Shown piece by piece: positions 4,446 through 7,679 of a stretch of DNA of 7,679 nucleotides. Source of the DNA: an uncultured Aquabacterium sp. (GTDB lineage Bacteria > Pseudomonadota > Gammaproteobacteria > Burkholderiales > Burkholderiaceae_C). Every line of letters begins with the position of its first letter. The first letter of the stretch is position 1. The stretch is taken from the NCBI GenBank assembly GCA_937923225.1, contig CALAKR010000279.1, forward strand, positions 1 through 7,679. The letters run 5' to 3'. The notes under the pieces were generated by a model. It did not search any database. It worked only from the letters and a program-made list of their open reading frames with translations, and was not told the DNA's origin. A program made the position numbers and the translations under genes.

Positions 4446-7216
4446 CCGCAGTGCCCCTGCCCGACCCCGCCGAAGAGCGCCAACGCGCCCAGCAGCGACG
4501 CCAGTTGCTGCACATCACACGCCCTGTCGGACAGGCCCAGGCGCAATGGGGCATCGCGCTGTCTGGCGGCGGCATCCGCAGCGCCACCTTCTGCCTGGGC
4601 GCGCTGCAGGCCCTGGCGCACAGCCCGGGGCCCTTGGCGTCCAGCGGTGGCACGGCTCCTGGCGCCACGTCCGCGCCTACGCCCACGCCCGCGTCCGCAC
4701 AAACGGCCAGCGCCCCGCAGGTCACGCCAGGCACCTCGACCACCAAGCCCCTGCGCGCCGGCGCGATCGACCCATTGATCGCCCAGTTCGATTACCTGTC
4801 CACCGTCAGTGGCGGGGGCTACATCGGCAGCTTCTTCACCAGCCTGTTCGTGCCCGGGCGCCTGTCCGGCCAGGGCCCGGGCGAAGACCCGGCCGCCGTC
4901 ACCTGGCGGGCCTACCGCGCCCTGCAGGACGAACCGCCCGCCCGCATCCACACCACCACCCAGTACGACCCGGCCCACCCCGGCCGCGCCGCCCTGGCCT
5001 GGCTGCGCGACAACGGCCGCTACCTGGCCCCCCATGGCGCCGGCGACGTGCTCTACGGCATGGGCGTGGCCCTGCGCAACTGGATGGCCACCCACTACGT
5101 CACCGGCACCGTGATCCTGATGGGCCTGGCCCTGCTGCTGTCGATCCGGCTGGCCCTGGCACTGACCTTTCCGGCCTACGCCCAATGGGAGTCCGAGCTG
5201 TGCGCGGCCGCTGGCGTGCAGGGTGGCGGCATCTGGTGGAGCCCCACCTGGGCCTTGTGCGCCGTGGTGGTGGTGATCGCCCTGGGGCCGGTGGGCATGG
5301 CCTTCTGGTTCAGCCATCCGGCCCGCGACAAGGGCCGCCGCACCGCCCAGGATGGCGACCCGATCGCGATGAAGCCGCTACCGGTGACCTGGGCCTCCTT
5401 TCTGGGCGGGGTGATCGCCGTGGGCCTGATCCTGGTGGGCGGTCTGGGCGTGGGCTGGGCTGAAGGCCCACGTTGGCCGCTGGGCCTCATCGTGTCGGGC
5501 TGCGGGGTGCTCGTGGCCTGGTCCGTGGTGATCTACAGCATCAGCGCCATCGCACTGCGCGACAGCAGCATCGCGCGCCAGCGCGTCATCCTCACGCGCT
5601 GCCTGGCGCAGTCGCTGATGGTGCTGATCGTGATCGGCCTGCTGGCCGCCATCGAGACCCTGGCGCAGACCCTTTGGCTGGGCTGGCACGTGCAATCCGG
5701 CGTGATCGGCGGCGCGGTGCTGGGCGGCCTGGTGTGGCTGCTGCGCACGGGCCTGCCCAAACTGGCCGACAAATCCACCGTGGCCCTGGTCGAGCGCCTG
5801 CCGCTGGACCTGATCGCCGGCTTGCTGGGCATCGCCCTGTGGATCGCCGTGGCCTCGGCCTTCGGCATGCTGCTGCTGCAGGTCGTGTGGTTCGGCTTCG
5901 AGCCCTACACGGTCGCGGCCAGCCTGAGCGATCCGCCCACCGTGCACGCCCTGCTGTGCTACGCGCTGGGCACCTTGCTGGTGGCCATCGGCCTGGCCCT
6001 GGTGGTCGGGCGCTTCCCGGGCTTCCTGAACCTGTCGACCTTCCAAAGCCTGTACGCCGCCCGCCTCACGCGGGCCTACCTGGGCGCCACCAACCACCGC
6101 CGCTTCTGCGCCGAAGCACGCAGCCGCCACCGTGATGTGGCCGAGCCCATCGAGGGCGACAGCCTGGACACCATCGCACCCTACGCCAATCCGCTGGCGC
6201 CGGTGCACTTCGTCAACGTCTGCGTGAACCAGACGGTGAGCCCCGGTGAACAGCTGGTGCAGCGCGACCGCAAGGGCAAGCCGCTGGTGATCGCACCCAA
6301 GGGCTACTACCTGGACCAGGGCGCCTACGCCATGCGCATGCACGGCCCCCGCAACGAGCTGAGCTACCCGCTGAACTTCGGTGAATGGATCGGCGTGTCG
6401 GGCGCAGCCATCTCCACCGGCCTGGGGCGCAACAGCGGGCTGGGCTTTTCACTGATCATCGGTTTTGCCAACCTGCGCCTGGGCCGCTGGTGGCCCGGCG
6501 TACCTGAGCACAAGGGCATGCGCAGCCACTGGGTGCGGCGTGTGTTCACCACGCAGACCTACCTGATCGACGAGATCCGCGGCCTGTTCTACGGCAGCCA
6601 CCGCGCCTACCAGTACCTGTCCGATGGCGGGCACTTCGACAACACCGGCATCTACGAAGTGCTCAAGCCCGAGCGCGACCGGGGCGTGCGCCTGATCGTG
6701 CTGTGCGATTGCGGCCAGGACGTGGACAACGACTTCCGCGACCTGGCCAACCTGATCCGCCTGGCCCGCATCGACCACGGCCTGGAGATCCGCGTCAATG
6801 AAGAAGCCGCGGACGATCCGCTGCTGTCCGAGCGCTTTGGCCGCCCGGCCGATTTCCGCCGCCGCCCCGATGGCAGCCTGCCACCGGCCAGCACACGCTG
6901 CGCCATCCTGCTCGATGTGCTGGCCACCAGCCGCGATGCGGCACAGCCGCCCCGCGAGCCGGGCAGCGTGGTCGCGCGCATCGTGCTGCTCAAGCCCGTG
7001 CTGACCAGCGACGTACCGGTGGACCTCAGCCACTACCAGAGCACGCACGATGGCTTCCCCCAGCAGACCACGGGCGACCAGTTCTTCGACGAGGCCCAGT
7101 GGGAAAGCTACCGGCAGCTGGGCCTGCACATCGGCCTTCGCGTGTTCCCGCAGGATCCGGCATCGGCCTATGGGCAGGCGTTCTGGCGCGTGTGCCTGCA
7201 GGGGCTGCCGGCCTGA
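4442..7216 (+). CDS. Large patatin-like phospholipase with an internal multi-pass membrane domain
   Basis: This 924-residue protein is a patatin-type serine lipase, predicted to hydrolyse acyl esters of phospholipids at the inner membrane. The oxyanion-hole loop is SGGGIRSATF (41-50), the nucleophile is Ser123 in STVSGGGY, and the catalytic Asp is D728 in LSDGGHFDNTGIYE. The catalytic halves (about 30-210 and 535-924) are separated by about eight hydrophobic segments near 221-245, 268-291, 317-340, 347-370, 388-410, 419-436, 455-480 and 501-523. A Pro/Ala/Ser/Thr-rich stretch (about 62-107) lies between the oxyanion loop and the nucleophile. The start is GTG, nine bases after GGAGGA; no in-frame ATG occurs until about residue 207. 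The gene stands alone, separated from the upstream operon by 92 nt, so no pathway link is implied. The physiological role and substrate are unknown; lipid remodelling is a reasonable guess. Confidence 0.88.
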   Translation: MTAVPLPDPAEERQRAQQRRQLLHITRPVGQAQAQWGIALSGGGIRSATFCLGALQALAHSPGPLASSGGTAPGATSAPTPTPASAQTASAPQVTPGTSTTKPLRAGAIDPLIAQFDYLSTVSGGGYIGSFFTSLFVPGRLSGQGPGEDPAAVTWRAYRALQDEPPARIHTTTQYDPAHPGRAALAWLRDNGRYLAPHGAGDVLYGMGVALRNWMATHYVTGTVILMGLALLLSIRLALALTFPAYAQWESELCAAAGVQGGGIWWSPTWALCAVVVVIALGPVGMAFWFSHPARDKGRRTAQDGDPIAMKPLPVTWASFLGGVIAVGLILVGGLGVGWAEGPRWPLGLIVSGCGVLVAWSVVIYSISAIALRDSSIARQRVILTRCLAQSLMVLIVIGLLAAIETLAQTLWLGWHVQSGVIGGAVLGGLVWLLRTGLPKLADKSTVALVERLPLDLIAGLLGIALWIAVASAFGMLLLQVVWFGFEPYTVAASLSDPPTVHALLCYALGTLLVAIGLALVVGRFPGFLNLSTFQSLYAARLTRAYLGATNHRRFCAEARSRHRDVAEPIEGDSLDTIAPYANPLAPVHFVNVCVNQTVSPGEQLVQRDRKGKPLVIAPKGYYLDQGAYAMRMHGPRNELSYPLNFGEWIGVSGAAISTGLGRNSGLGFSLIIGFANLRLGRWWPGVPEHKGMRSHWVRRVFTTQTYLIDEIRGLFYGSHRAYQYLSDGGHFDNTGIYEVLKPERDRGVRLIVLCDCGQDVDNDFRDLANLIRLARIDHGLEIRVNEEAADDPLLSERFGRPADFRRRPDGSLPPASTRCAILLDVLATSRDAAQPPREPGSVVARIVLLKPVLTSDVPVDLSHYQSTHDGFPQQTTGDQFFDEAQWESYRQLGLHIGLRVFPQDPASAYGQAFWRVCLQGLPA

Positions 7217-7679
7217 TCAGGACTCCGGTGTGGCAGATACCGGGCGGCCGGTGTCGGCCGCGCCCCGCACGCCCTCGATCAGCGCATACCAGTCCAGGCG
7301 ACGCGTCACCACCATGATGGCCGCCAGCACCGTGAACAGCATCACCGAGCCCAGCACCAGCGAGGTCTGCTCCATCTGCAGCAGCAGGTACAGCGTGCCG
7401 TAGAGCAGCGCCAGCGCCGCGCCGAACACCAGGCCACGCCGCCAGCCGCCCAGCACATGGCTGCCATAGAACATCAGCAGCCCCGTGCAGGCGCTGCTCG
7501 CAGCCGTATAGGCCACGGCGAACGGCAGGTGCTCGGACAGGCTCACCAGCAGCAGGAAGAACACGATCAGCGCCGAGCCCACCAGCAGGTACTGGATGGG
7601 GTGCACGCGCAGGCGGTTGAGCACCTCCACCAGGATCACGCCCAGGAAGGTCAGCGCGATGAAGAGCAGGCCGTACTTG
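7217..7679 (-). CDS. creD: Partial C-terminus of a CreD-family inner membrane protein
   Basis: The minus-strand frame is open from the right edge to the stop at 7217-7219, giving 153 residues. The GTG at 7637-7639 is an internal Val, because the frame continues upstream with KYGLLFIALTFLG, which is typical CreD sequence. Diagnostic blocks are VHPIQYLLVG, SLSEHLPFAVAY, FYGSHVLGGWRRG, LALLYGTLYLLLQ and TRRLDWY. Five hydrophobic segments are visible, matching the membrane-embedded C-terminal part of a family of roughly 450 residues; the periplasmic N-terminal part lies outside the window. In E. coli and several pathogens creD is controlled by the CreBC two-component system and is linked to envelope integrity and beta-lactam response. 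The N-terminus and any control region are not visible here. The last 15 or so residues (GAADTGRPVSATPES) form a non-conserved tail. Confidence 0.92.
   Translation of the reverse strand, partial: KYGLLFIALTFLGVILVEVLNRLRVHPIQYLLVGSALIVFFLLLVSLSEHLPFAVAYTAASSACTGLLMFYGSHVLGGWRRGLVFGAALALLYGTLYLLLQMEQTSLVLGSVMLFTVLAAIMVVTRRLDWYALIEGVRGAADTGRPVSATPES
7236..7255. other. Short stem-loop inside the creD 3' end, just past the patatin stop
   Basis: GATACCGG (7236-7243) and CCGGTGTC (7248-7255) form an 8-bp stem with one G-U wobble in RNA and a GCGG loop, 20 nt after the patatin stop. Neither strand has a T-run beside it. It could be a weak bidirectional end signal between the convergent genes, or a chance product of the GC-rich sequence. 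Confidence 0.22.

Noticed and set aside
4183..5463. A 426-codon plus-strand frame spanning the end of the amidohydrolase and the start of the patatin gene
   Set aside because: It is Arg/Pro/Gly-rich out-of-frame translation of two real genes, with no motif of its own.
5378..6343. A 321-codon minus-strand frame opposite the patatin membrane region
   Set aside because: It is a His/Gln/Gly-rich shadow of the coding strand with no recognisable domain or start signal.
4442..7216. The patatin protein as an anti-phage CBASS effector (CapV-like)
   Set aside because: No CD-NTase, Cap2/Cap3 or other defence gene is adjacent, and the long multi-pass architecture does not match CapV.
7637..7639. GTG at 7637-7639 as the start of a small independent membrane protein
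   Set aside because: The frame continues upstream to the window edge with typical CreD sequence, so this GTG is an internal Val codon.

Overview
The window reads as chromosomal DNA from a high-GC betaproteobacterium, most likely a Burkholderiales/Comamonadaceae-type organism. The evidence is a strong G/C bias at third codon positions, tightly packed genes, and protein sequences that look like that group. This is a judgement by eye, without any search. I see no rRNA, tRNA, CRISPR array, insertion sequence or phage gene.

Region 1 (1-4349, + strand) is a compact operon with only 4-26 nt between genes or 4-nt ATGA overlaps. In order it holds: the C-terminal end of a probable ring-opening cyclic amide hydrolase (barbiturase / cyanuric acid hydrolase family); an ABC ATPase and a permease of the SsuBC/TauBC/ThiZX type; a LOG-family nucleotide phosphoribohydrolase-like protein; a DUF3830 protein; and an ATZ/TRZ-type metal-dependent amidohydrolase (aminohydrolase/deaminase). 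No periplasmic binding protein is present, so it may lie upstream. Together the genes suggest uptake and hydrolytic breakdown of a nitrogen heterocycle such as a purine, pyrimidine, hydantoin or triazine-like compound: import, possible base release by the LOG protein, deamination, then ring opening. The substrate cannot be read from the sequence, and the pairing of LOG and DUF3830 with a cyclic amide hydrolase is the most interesting biology here.

Region 2 (4350-4441) is the only real intergenic gap before a new gene. It holds a GC-rich stem-loop across the amidohydrolase stop, a CCCTA-N4-TAGGG palindrome suggesting an operator, a weak -10-like hexamer, and a short hairpin that partly covers a strong Shine-Dalgarno sequence.

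Region 3 (4442-7216, + strand) is one large gene for a 924-residue patatin-like membrane phospholipase. Its catalytic halves flank about eight predicted membrane segments. It starts at GTG, and a two-codon ATG-CCG-TGA ORF overlaps that start.

Region 4 (7217-7679, - strand) is the C-terminal 153 residues of a CreD-family inner membrane protein that runs off the right edge. It converges on the patatin gene with no spacing: the two stop codons abut as TGATCA.
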